Assembly (NCBI GenBank): GCA_016297215.1
Contig: JAEDGZ010000030.1
Location: 1-22,621 of the forward strand
Length of the DNA stretch: 22,621 nt
Direction of reading: 5' to 3'
From: Paludibacteraceae bacterium
GTDB taxonomy: Bacteria; Bacteroidota; Bacteroidia; Bacteroidales; Paludibacteraceae
Shown piece by piece: positions 14,437 to 21,585 of this stretch. Numbering within the stretch: the first letter of the stretch is position 1; each line of letters opens with the position of its first letter. Made by a program: the position numbers and the translations under genes. The notes beneath the pieces are model-generated. The model ran no database searches. It was given only the letters and a program-made list of their open reading frames with translations, and was not told the DNA's origin.

Positions 14437-16623
14437 ATGGAACTCCAAGAATATACCTTTCAAAGCATATTTAAGAATCGCACGGACCAAGCAGGAGGGC
14501 AATTCAAAATAGAAATCCCAATTATTCAACGTGATTACGCCCAAGGCAGAGAGTTGGCAAATGTGCAACGTATCCGTAATCGCTTTTTAGATGCTATGTA
14601 CAAAGCGATAACGGGGCATAAAAAGATGATTCTTGACTTTGTGTATGGTGAAATTGAAAATCAAAAATTCATTCCATTAGATGGTCAGCAGCGTTTGACA
14701 ACCTTATTCTTATTACATTGGTATGCTGCAAAAAAAGAAGGTGTCAGCGACTCTGATTTTGCATTTTTGAAACAATTTACATACTATACTCGTCCCAGTT
14801 CTCGTGACTTTTGCGATAAGTTAGTTGATTTTACTCCTTCTTTTGATGCGAAACTTTCTAATGAAATAAAAGATCAACCGTGGTTTCAATACCAATGGAA
14901 AAATGATCCCACCATTTTAGGCATGTTGGTAATGATAGATGCTATTCACGAAAAATTTCGGGATACGAATGATTTGTGGGATGCTTTAGTCGTTCATCCG
15001 TGTCTTTCATTCTATTTTTTACCCATTTCAAAGATGGGTATGACTGACGAGTTGTATGTTAAAATGAACTCTCGTGGAAAACCTTTATCTCAGTTTGAGC
15101 ATTTTAAGGCTGAGTTTGAAACATTAATCAAGGCATACGATGAGGAACTATCAAATGAAATAAATCGCAAATTCGATTTGGATTGGACTGATATGTTATT
15201 CCCATATCGAGGTGCTAACCAAATTATCGATGATGAATTTATGCGATATTTTTTCTTTGTTAGTGACATTTTATTCTATCAGCAATATCCGGAAAAACCA
15301 TTAGAGCAAGACGAGTTTGTACTTGCTGAGAAACTATATGGGCATGACTGTCTCAGGCAAAAAGAAAATATAGATTTCATGGTAAGTGCATTTGATTGTT
15401 GGTGTTGTTTAGAAGAAGGAACTATTGATGCCCTATTTGAAAAACACTTGTCTGCTCATAAATATCAAAAAGGCAAAACGAAGATTTATCAAGATAACTT
15501 GAATATCTTTAAGCAATGTTGCGAGAACTATCGGGAGTACGAAGGTAGGAATCGTAAATTTCCACTTAACATGACATTGCTGCTATATGCCTTTATCGTT
15601 TATTTACAGAATAGACAAAATATATCGGAATCAGATTTTCAACATCGGATACGAATTGTCAGAAATCTGATATGGAACTCACAGTTCGAAATACGTGCCG
15701 ATGGTCAACGTAATAATATGCCGCAATTGTTGGTTGAAACCAAAGAGATTATTCTGAATGGGAGAGTCTCCGATGGACCTGGTTATAATAAGAATCAGAA
15801 AGAGGAGGAACGCTGTAAACAAGTTTGGCTTAATGAACATCCTGATGATGCAGAGACCCTTTTCCACTTAGAAGATCATTCATTACTTTATGGTTGTATA
15901 AAAGTGGTAGGACTGGAGAATCTGAACAATTTTGACAAATTTAGGATGCTATTTGATAATGTAGCAGATAAGATACTTATACATAGGGCTCTGCTAATTT
16001 TCGATGATTATTCGCAGACAGCGCCTGGCAATGTGCACTATATGGGGAACCAAAATGATAGCACATGGAGAGATTTATTTCATCCTTCTAATAAGAGAGG
16101 GCAATTTGAACGTACTTCCAATGCGCTAAATTCCTTGCTACAGAACATAACTGATTTTTCAGATGAGGGTTTATTGTCTTTGATAAATGGTTTCATAGAA
16201 ACTTGTAGTACTTATGATTGGCGCTACTATTTCATTAAATATAGTGAAACTTTATGCGGTAATAGGGGCGTTATGTGTTGCGTAAATGCACCATATGATT
16301 GGTACTCCCTTCATCAGTCCACTTTCCGTGGATATAATTGGCAATCTATAGCCAGAGCCATATACCAAAAGGATTCGAAAAAGTTCCGTCTCGGTAATTG
16401 GGCATATAGGCAATACGAACCGTTGTATTATGATAACAAATTCAAAATCATTGTATCAAATGCTGGCTATGAAATTTATGGAGGAGATGGAACATGGATG
16501 GGGCGCATTGATATTCACAAGGATGATAATGGTATAGATACCGTTGATCGTGTAGAATATCTTCTGGCAAATATCTCTTTGGTGGATAGTATGTGTGTGG
16601 CTGAAGGCGTTAAAAATCAATAA
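14437..16623 (+). CDS. Large DUF262-family protein, partner of the preceding gene
   Basis: A 728-residue protein. Its N-terminus is a second, diverged DUF262 domain: IPIIQRDYAQGR (27-38) and PLDGQQRLTTLFLLHW (DGQQR at 82-86). I see no EHIxP or DUF1524 signature, so it probably lacks the nuclease end of its partner. The middle has DELYVKMNSRGKPLSQFEHFKAEFE, typical of DUF262 proteins. The C-terminal half, with HLEDHSLLYG, a WRDLFHP segment and several Trp/Tyr-rich blocks (YDWRYYFIKY, RGYNWQSIARAIYQ), is not recognised. It starts 1 nt after the previous stop, so the two are translationally coupled and likely act together. The last six codons (EGVKNQ) and the stop lie inside repeat R2, so the C-terminus may have been set by the insertion event. 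The gene is AT-rich like its partner. Confidence 0.88.
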   Translation: MELQEYTFQSIFKNRTDQAGGQFKIEIPIIQRDYAQGRELANVQRIRNRFLDAMYKAITGHKKMILDFVYGEIENQKFIPLDGQQRLTTLFLLHWYAAKKEGVSDSDFAFLKQFTYYTRPSSRDFCDKLVDFTPSFDAKLSNEIKDQPWFQYQWKNDPTILGMLVMIDAIHEKFRDTNDLWDALVVHPCLSFYFLPISKMGMTDELYVKMNSRGKPLSQFEHFKAEFETLIKAYDEELSNEINRKFDLDWTDMLFPYRGANQIIDDEFMRYFFFVSDILFYQQYPEKPLEQDEFVLAEKLYGHDCLRQKENIDFMVSAFDCWCCLEEGTIDALFEKHLSAHKYQKGKTKIYQDNLNIFKQCCENYREYEGRNRKFPLNMTLLLYAFIVYLQNRQNISESDFQHRIRIVRNLIWNSQFEIRADGQRNNMPQLLVETKEIILNGRVSDGPGYNKNQKEEERCKQVWLNEHPDDAETLFHLEDHSLLYGCIKVVGLENLNNFDKFRMLFDNVADKILIHRALLIFDDYSQTAPGNVHYMGNQNDSTWRDLFHPSNKRGQFERTSNALNSLLQNITDFSDEGLLSLINGFIETCSTYDWRYYFIKYSETLCGNRGVMCCVNAPYDWYSLHQSTFRGYNWQSIARAIYQKDSKKFRLGNWAYRQYEPLYYDNKFKIIVSNAGYEIYGGDGTWMGRIDIHKDDNGIDTVDRVEYLLANISLVDSMCVAEGVKNQ

Positions 16624-16675
16624 AAAAAAGCCGTTTGCTTGTATATCTCGAAAAAAAAGTGTACCTTTGTGCGCA
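16599..16675 (+). repeat. Right direct repeat (R2) of the DUF262 cassette
   Basis: The partner of R1 (12610-12684); the offset between the copies is 3,989 bp. It begins within the end of the second DUF262 gene, encodes that gene's stop codon at 16621-16623, and continues through a full consensus promoter into the leader of cdd. Recombination between R1 and R2 would remove both DUF262 genes and leave SulP, one repeat and cdd. Confidence 0.9.
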
Positions 16676-16694
16676 ATTTAGCACAAGGGTACAC
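16639..16694 (+). promoter_or_regulatory. cdd promoter with overlapping palindrome
   Basis: TTG (16639-16641), 20 nt, then TACCTTTG (16662-16669) exactly fits the Bacteroidota -33/-7 consensus. The -7 box lies in the left arm of an inverted repeat, GTGTACCTTTGTGC (16659-16672) and GCACAAGGGTACAC (16681-16694), matching at 13 of 14 positions around an 8-nt centre. A dimeric regulator bound here would block initiation. The transcription start is expected near 16676, about 25 nt before the cdd ATG. Confidence 0.85.
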
Positions 16695-16700
16695 TAAACC

Positions 16701-17171
16701 ATGAAAGAGTTTGAGATAAAGGCGCAGGTGCGTGCCTGCCAATGGGATGAACTGAGTCCCGAGCAACAACGACTGATAACGGTAGCCAAAGAGCAGACGG
16801 AGCGTTCCTATTGTCCGTATTCGCATTTCCATGTGGGAGCGGCTGCGGAGTTGGGCAACGGGGCGGTCGTTCGCGGCTGCAACCAAGAGAACGCCGCCTA
16901 TCCGAGCGGGCTCTGCGCGGAGCGCACCGCGCTCTTTGCCGCGGGAGCGGAGTATCCCGATGAGCCCGTGAAACGGCTGGCGATAGCCTGCTTCCACGAG
17001 GGCGCTTTCCTGCCCAATGCCGGTTCGCCCTGCGGTGCGTGCCGACAGGTGATGGTGGAGACGGAGAAGCGCGGCAAAGAGCCGATGGAGGTGCTGCTCT
17101 ACGGCACGAACGAGACGTTGATTTTCCGCTCTGCCGCTGACCTGTTGCCACTAGTATTCGATTCTATTTAA
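16701..17171 (+). CDS. cdd: Cytidine deaminase
   Basis: Deaminates cytidine and deoxycytidine to uridine and deoxyuridine in pyrimidine salvage. At 156 residues it matches the small tetrameric class. The zinc site is complete: CAE at 72-74 (Cys72, catalytic Glu74) and PCGAC at 110-114 (Cys111, Cys114). The nucleoside-binding block NQENAAYPSG (61-70) is intact, as is YCPYSHFHVGAA. The promoter is in repeat R2 immediately upstream, so the cassette's right end directly controls this gene. It is followed after 15 nt by the LptF/LptG-type gene, probably in the same transcript. Confidence 0.96.
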   Translation: MKEFEIKAQVRACQWDELSPEQQRLITVAKEQTERSYCPYSHFHVGAAAELGNGAVVRGCNQENAAYPSGLCAERTALFAAGAEYPDEPVKRLAIACFHEGAFLPNAGSPCGACRQVMVETEKRGKEPMEVLLYGTNETLIFRSAADLLPLVFDSI

Positions 17172-17186
17172 GATTTCCCTTTTCCT

Positions 17187-18707
17187 TTGAAAACTGTCAA
17201 GAAAATAGACATCTATCTGCTCAAGAATTTTCTTGGGCTGTTTGTGGCTACCTTCTTCATTTGTATCTTCATCTTGTTGATGCAGTTTGTGTGGATACAC
17301 GTGAAGGACTTGGTCGGGAAAGGTGTGGAGGTGAGTGTGCTGGCGGAGTTCTTCGTTTATGCCGTGGCGAGCGTGGTGCCGCTGGCGTTGCCGCTGGCGA
17401 TACTATTGGCGTCGCTCATCTCGTTCGGCAACCTCGGTGAGAAATTCGAACTGACCGCCATGAAAGCGGCGGGCATATCGCTGTTTCGCATCATGCGCCC
17501 GCTGACGATTGCCATTGCGTTCGTCTGCGTGGGGGCGTTCTTCTTCTCAAACAACGTGCTGCCCAAGTCGCAGATGAAACTGTGGGCGCTTATCTTCTCG
17601 CTCAGGCAGAAATCGCCGGAGTTGGAGATACCCGTGGGTGAGTTCTACGACGGCATCAAGGGCTACAACATCTACGTCCGCCACAAAGACCCGAAGACGG
17701 GCATGCTCAAGGACCTGATGATTTACGACTATTCCAATGGTTTTCAGAACGCTACGGTGATGGTTGCGGACTCGGGGCGGCTGGCGTTCTCAGAGGATAA
17801 GAAGTATCTTGTGTTGCGCCTATACAACGGCGAGTCGTTCGAGAACCTGAGTCAGCAACAGCAGCGCGCCACGAAGACGCAGAAGAATGTGCCGTATCGG
17901 CGGGAGACCTTTGCGCAGAAGCAGATGCTGATAGATTTTGACGCGGAGTTCAACCGCTACGACGAGTCGGTGCTGCAAGACCAACACGTGTCGAAGAACT
18001 TTGTGCAGTTGGTGCAGTCGATAGACTCGGTGCAGGTGCTGGCGCACGAGAAAAGCCGCGAGCAGAGCCAAAACTTGGTGAGCAACCGCTATTTCGGGCG
18101 GGAACGCAAGGAGGGACGGCAGTTGATAGCGCCGGAGGTGGCGGAGCAGAGGCAGTACGATGTGGACTCGCTCTTTGCGCACATGACGCCCATGCAACAG
18201 CGCAACGTGATGAGCGTGGCGGTGGAGAAAGCCACGGCGCAACGCGACCAAGTGGAGTACAACGCGCTCTTGCTCGATGATAATCAGCGGTATATACGCA
18301 AGCACGAGATAGAACTCTACCGTAAGTTCACGTTGGCGTTTGCTTGCCTGATATTCTTTTTTATCGGTGCACCTCTGGGTGCCATCATCCGCAAAGGCGG
18401 GCTCGGCGTGCCGGTGATTATCTCGGTAATCATGTTTATCATCTACTATATTATTGATAATACGGGGTATAAGATGGCGCGCGAGGCGCTTTGGCCCTGC
18501 TGGGCAGGGATGTGGCTCAGTTCGTTCATCCTGCTGCCGATAGGTATCTTCCTGACCTACAAGGCGGCTACCGATGCCGCCCTGCTCAACCCCGAAGCAT
18601 GGCTCAAGGTGTGGGAAAGAGGTGTGGTTCAAGCCAAACGCCTTGCCCGCAAACTGCGCCGCAAAAGACCCTCTAAATCTCCCTTAAAGGGAGACTTAGT
18701 CAAATAG
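17187..18707 (+). CDS. LptF/LptG (YjgP/YjgQ) family permease
   Basis: An inner-membrane permease of the LPS-export ABC transporter LptB2FG (506 residues; Bacteroidota members are longer than the roughly 360 of E. coli). Three N-terminal hydrophobic segments (ending near FFFSNNVLPKSQMKLW), a long soluble region of about 250 residues expected in the periplasm, and three C-terminal segments (FTLAFACLIFFFIGAPLGAIIRKGGLG, then VPVIISVIMFIIYYII, then LSSFILLPIGIFLTYKAA) give the family layout. KKIDIYLLKNFLGLF is the typical N-terminus, so the TTG at 17187 is taken as start; no ATG lies near it. The last residues SPLKGDL are encoded by an intergenic-type palindrome (18673-18699), so the C-terminal tail is repeat-derived. 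Whether it is LptF or LptG is not resolved. Confidence 0.9.
   Translation: MKTVKKIDIYLLKNFLGLFVATFFICIFILLMQFVWIHVKDLVGKGVEVSVLAEFFVYAVASVVPLALPLAILLASLISFGNLGEKFELTAMKAAGISLFRIMRPLTIAIAFVCVGAFFFSNNVLPKSQMKLWALIFSLRQKSPELEIPVGEFYDGIKGYNIYVRHKDPKTGMLKDLMIYDYSNGFQNATVMVADSGRLAFSEDKKYLVLRLYNGESFENLSQQQQRATKTQKNVPYRRETFAQKQMLIDFDAEFNRYDESVLQDQHVSKNFVQLVQSIDSVQVLAHEKSREQSQNLVSNRYFGRERKEGRQLIAPEVAEQRQYDVDSLFAHMTPMQQRNVMSVAVEKATAQRDQVEYNALLLDDNQRYIRKHEIELYRKFTLAFACLIFFFIGAPLGAIIRKGGLGVPVIISVIMFIIYYIIDNTGYKMAREALWPCWAGMWLSSFILLPIGIFLTYKAATDAALLNPEAWLKVWERGVVQAKRLARKLRRKRPSKSPLKGDLVK
18673..18699. repeat. Palindrome encoding the C-terminal tail of the LptF/LptG gene
   Basis: TCTCCCTT-A-AAGGGAGA (18678-18694) is a perfect 8-bp palindrome, and the flanks CTAA/TTAG extend it with one mismatch. 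It is read as SPLKGDL near the C-terminus of the permease. Sequences of this kind are common between genes in Bacteroidota. No T tract follows, so a terminator role is doubtful. Confidence 0.8.
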
Positions 18708-18723
18708 TAAGCCCTCGCAAGTA

Positions 18724-18788
18724 ATTGTCAAATAGTAAATTGTCAAATAGTAAATTGTCAAATAGTAAATTGTCAAATTGTCAAATAA
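18724..18788 (+). repeat. Tandem array ATTGTCAAATAGTAA upstream of ribBA
   Basis: Three perfect 15-bp units (18724-18738, 18739-18753, 18754-18768), then ATTGTCAA (18769-18776) and ATTGTCAAATAA (18777-18788). The array ends 4 nt before the ribBA ATG at 18793, so the ribosome-binding region lies inside it. Slippage would change the leader, not the protein. The same words occur in the array at 21554-21583. Confidence 0.92.
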
Positions 18789-18792
18789 ATAT

Positions 18793-20055
18793 ATGTTGAA
18801 CAAAGTAGAAGAAGCCATAGAAGATTTCCGCAACGGAAAGTTTGTGATTGTAGTGGACGACGAGGACCGTGAGAACGAGGGCGATTTCATCATCGCCGCC
18901 GAGAAAATCACGCCCGAGAAAGTCAATTTCATGCTTCAGCACGGTCGCGGCGTGCTGTGTGCGCCCATCACGGAGCAGCGTTGCGCCGAACTGGACTTGA
19001 CGCACCAGGTGGCGAACAACACCTCCATGCTCGGCACGCCGTTCACGGTGACGGTGGATAAGTTGGAAGGTTGCACCACGGGTGTGTCGGCTGCCGACCG
19101 TGCCGCGACTATCCGTGCGCTGGCTGACCCTGCTTCCAAGCCCGAGACCTTCGGTCGCCCGGGGCATATCAACCCCCTCTATGCGCGTGCCGGCGGTGTC
19201 CTCCAGCGCGCGGGACATACCGAAGCGTCCATCGATTTGGCGCGTTTGGCAGGGCTCTATCCCGCGGCGGCGCTCATCGAAATCATGAACCCCGACGGCA
19301 CGATGGCGCGCATGCCCCAACTGCAAGAGGTGGCGCGCGAGAACGACCTGAAAATCATCGCTATCAAAGACCTCATCGCCTATCGCCTGCAACATGGAAC
19401 GACCTGCCCTGCCTCGGCTGAGCAACCCGCGGAGGAGGCACCTGCCGCTTTGCAGACCTCTTCCCTCGTCCACCGCGGCGACACCGTCTCGCTGCCTACT
19501 GCCTACGGCGACTTCATGCTCACACCTTTCCGCGACATGTCCAACGGACTGGAGCATGTGGCGCTGGTGAAAGGCGAGTGGCAGGAGGGCGAGCCTATCC
19601 TCTGCCGCGTGCATTCGTCTTGTATGACGGGCGATGTGTTCGGCTCCATGCGCTGCGAATGCGGCGAACAGTTGCACCGCGCTATGCAGATGATTGATGA
19701 GGCGGGCAAAGGTATCATCGTCTATATGAACCAAGAGGGTAGGGGTATCGGACTGATGAACAAGATACGCGCCTACAAACTGCAGGAGCAGGGCGACGAC
19801 ACCGTGGAAGCAAATGTCCATCTCGGCTTCCGACCCGATGAGCGCGACTACGGCGTGGGTGCACAAATCCTGCGCGAGATGGGGGCCACCAGACTGCGAC
19901 TCCTGACCAACAACCCCGTGAAGCGGGTCGGGCTGGAGAGTTACGGCATAGAGATTGTGGAGAACCTGCCCATCGAAATACAGCCGAATCCCTACAACCT
20001 CCGATACATGCGCACAAAGAAAGAAAAAATGCACCACGACTTGCATTTAGTGTGA
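18793..20055 (+). CDS. ribBA: Bifunctional 3,4-DHBP synthase / GTP cyclohydrolase II
   Basis: Makes the two precursors of riboflavin: DHBP from ribulose 5-phosphate (N-terminal half) and the pyrimidine from GTP (C-terminal half). At 420 residues it is the usual fused size. The DHBP synthase half shows DDEDRENEGD (22-31) and RPGHINPLYARAGGVLQRAG followed by HTEASIDLARLAG. The GTP cyclohydrolase II half has the zinc cysteines Cys277, Cys288 and Cys290 (C-x10-C-x-C), EGRGIGLMNKIRAYKLQEQG, DTVEAN and TNNPVKR. The ATG at 18793 is chosen over the in-frame TTG at 18778, which lies in the tandem array. A Pro/Ala-rich linker (about 206-222) joins the halves. No FMN riboswitch is apparent upstream; the leader is a tandem repeat. 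Confidence 0.96.
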   Translation: MLNKVEEAIEDFRNGKFVIVVDDEDRENEGDFIIAAEKITPEKVNFMLQHGRGVLCAPITEQRCAELDLTHQVANNTSMLGTPFTVTVDKLEGCTTGVSAADRAATIRALADPASKPETFGRPGHINPLYARAGGVLQRAGHTEASIDLARLAGLYPAAALIEIMNPDGTMARMPQLQEVARENDLKIIAIKDLIAYRLQHGTTCPASAEQPAEEAPAALQTSSLVHRGDTVSLPTAYGDFMLTPFRDMSNGLEHVALVKGEWQEGEPILCRVHSSCMTGDVFGSMRCECGEQLHRAMQMIDEAGKGIIVYMNQEGRGIGLMNKIRAYKLQEQGDDTVEANVHLGFRPDERDYGVGAQILREMGATRLRLLTNNPVKRVGLESYGIEIVENLPIEIQPNPYNLRYMRTKKEKMHHDLHLV

Positions 20056-20073
20056 TTGGCACGGATTTTGTAT

Positions 20074-20081
20074 TACATTTG
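20074..20081 (+). promoter_or_regulatory. Possible -7 box upstream of the 20171 gene
   Basis: TACATTTG matches TAnnTTTG, 18 nt after the ribBA stop. The nearest upstream TTG (20056-20058) is only 15 nt away instead of about 20, so the match is partial and the promoter call is weak. Confidence 0.35.
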
Positions 20082-20090
20082 TTAATTATT

Positions 20091-20151
20091 AACACAGAGC
20101 GAAGCGAAGTTCCATGCACATAGTTGGCAACACGGAGCGAAGCGGAGTTCC
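20091..20151 (+). repeat. Direct repeat pair AACAC(A/G)GAGCGAAGCG(A/G)AGTTCC
   Basis: Two 23-nt copies (20091-20113 and 20129-20151) differ at two positions and lie 15 nt apart in the leader of the 20171 gene. They are GC-richer than the surrounding sequence and have internal GCGAAGCG words. No ORF requirement explains them if translation starts at 20171. Confidence 0.8.
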
Positions 20152-20170
20152 CAACACAATGTTTAACATT

Positions 20171-21550
20171 ATGAAACGTCTATTGTCTTTGATTCTTACG
20201 GCAATGCTGATGACGACTTTTGCCGTACACGCCGACGAGACGATTACCGTCACGGCGAACAGTGCTGACATCTCAGAGGGGCTTGACCTGAAGATAGTAG
20301 CGAAACTTTTTGCACAAGCCAAAAACTTGGAGGAGTTTGAGTCCTTGCTCAACAACCCCGACTCGGCGTTCTGCAACCTCGACTTGAACGGCGACGGCGA
20401 GATTGACTATATCCGCGTGGTGGAAGTGGGAGAAGGTAAGAAACGCCTCGTCGTGTTGCAGGCTATCTTGGCGAAAGACATCTACCAGGATGTGGCATCT
20501 ATATATATTGAGAAGGATGAGGCGGACAAAGTAACCGTCCAAATCGTCGGGGACGAGTATATCTACGGCACCAACTATATCATCGAGCCAGTGTATATCT
20601 ACCGGCCCGTCATCTACGACTGGTTCTGGGGTCCCTATTGGTACGCTTACACCTCGCCTTGGTATTGGGGCTACTACCCCTCATGGTGGTATGCACATAG
20701 CGTCTGGGCGTATGATTACTATTGGCACCACTGCTATGCCTACCATCACCACCACAGCCACTGCTGCAGTTTCCGCCCGGGGCGTGAACCCAGACCGGCG
20801 ATGGGCAGCATGAGACAGACGGTGTCCCGCCGAGATTATGCTGCGGCTAATCCCCAACGCTCTTTCTCGCAACGTAACCCCTCCATGCACAACGCAAGCG
20901 ACATGCGCTCCACGCGCACTGCCACGCTCGCAGCATCAAGCAGAACGCCCCAAGGCACTACGTCCGCCAGAGCACCGCAGGGAACAACCTCACAGCGCGT
21001 AGCAGGCAACACCAACGCCTCCGCTTCGCAGCGCGTAATGAGCGCCGCAACGACTTCGCAGAGGACGGCAACCGCTACTACGAGCAACCGTACTTTCGGC
21101 AGCCAGAACACCGCCGTAGCACGTGCCACGCAGACCTCTACGCGTGCCAACACCGCTGCCACTGCCGGAGCAACCTCCACGCGCACCGCTGCAACTTCTG
21201 CTTCTACTACCCGTACAAGTGCCACCTCGGCAACCACTACCCGCCCGTCTTCTGCAACGACCACGCGGACAACGACGACCACTACTACCCGTACTTCCTC
21301 GGCAACGCCTGCACGCACTTCGAGTAGCACAACCCGCACTTCGAGCAGTACCCCCGCGAGAACCTCGAGCAGCACAACCACGACTACCCGCACAAGTAGC
21401 AGCAGTAGCACCCGCACCACAAGCAGTAGTAGCACCACCCGTACCTCTACCCCCTCTTCGTCAACCACCCGCACCTCGGGCACTTACAGCGGCGGTAGCA
21501 GCACCCGCACTTCGGGCAGTTACGGTGGCGGCAGCAGCACCCGCCGATAA
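20171..21550 (+). CDS. Secreted protein with aromatic/His-rich region and acid-free Thr/Ser/Arg tail
   Basis: A 459-residue exported protein. The signal peptide MKRLLSLILTAMLMTTFAVHA (cleavage expected after Ala21) supports the ATG at 20171; an ATG at 20159 and an upstream in-frame ATG at 20114 are less likely. The mature N-terminus contains DLNGDGEID (71-79), a DxNxDGxxD calcium-loop-like motif whose 12th position is Arg, not Glu. Residues ~135-200 are extremely rich in Tyr, Trp and Pro (WFWGPYWYAY, WYWGYYPSWWY) and end in HHHHSHCC (192-199), a possible metal site. From about residue 255 to the end there is no Asp, Glu or Lys: only Thr, Ser, Ala, Arg, Pro, Gly and few others. The N-terminal part resembles a Bacteroidota family of unknown function; no enzyme motif is seen. 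The tail could be a stalk, cell-wall or DNA/LPS-binding segment. Confidence 0.85.
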   Translation: MKRLLSLILTAMLMTTFAVHADETITVTANSADISEGLDLKIVAKLFAQAKNLEEFESLLNNPDSAFCNLDLNGDGEIDYIRVVEVGEGKKRLVVLQAILAKDIYQDVASIYIEKDEADKVTVQIVGDEYIYGTNYIIEPVYIYRPVIYDWFWGPYWYAYTSPWYWGYYPSWWYAHSVWAYDYYWHHCYAYHHHHSHCCSFRPGREPRPAMGSMRQTVSRRDYAAANPQRSFSQRNPSMHNASDMRSTRTATLAASSRTPQGTTSARAPQGTTSQRVAGNTNASASQRVMSAATTSQRTATATTSNRTFGSQNTAVARATQTSTRANTAATAGATSTRTAATSASTTRTSATSATTTRPSSATTTRTTTTTTTRTSSATPARTSSSTTRTSSSTPARTSSSTTTTTRTSSSSSTRTTSSSSTTRTSTPSSSTTRTSGTYSGGSSTRTSGSYGGGSSTRR

Positions 21551-21553
21551 AGG

Positions 21554-21583
21554 TCAAATTGTCAATTGTCAAATTGTCAAATA
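21554..21583 (+). repeat. Tandem AATTGTC-type array before the flavoprotein gene
   Basis: Consecutive copies of (A)AATTGTC/CAATTGTC fill the gap between the preceding stop (21550) and the ATG at 21586. The end, ATTGTCAAATAATATG, closely parallels the end of the array before ribBA (ATTGTCAAATAAATATATG). The start codon of the next gene therefore directly follows the repeat. Confidence 0.85.
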
Positions 21584-21585
21584 AT

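Noticed and set aside
12610..16675. DUF262 cassette considered as a classical transposon or integron cassette
   Set aside because: No transposase or integrase gene, no terminal inverted repeats and no attC-like structure were seen; the boundaries are long direct repeats.
18697..18790. Tandem array before ribBA considered as a CRISPR array
   Set aside because: Units are 15 bp and directly contiguous without unique spacers, and no cas genes are present.
18624..18792. FMN riboswitch upstream of ribBA
   Set aside because: The region is permease coding sequence and a simple tandem array; no RFN-type conserved segments are visible.
18781..20046. Minus-strand ORF of 421 codons opposite ribBA
   Set aside because: Covers ribBA almost exactly and has shadow composition; ribBA motifs are complete on plus.
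20836..21483. Minus-strand ORF rich in Val/Leu/Arg opposite the Thr/Ser/Arg tail
   Set aside because: Its VVVRVLLLL-like sequence is simply the complement of ACC/AGC/CGC codon repeats, with no independent start signal.
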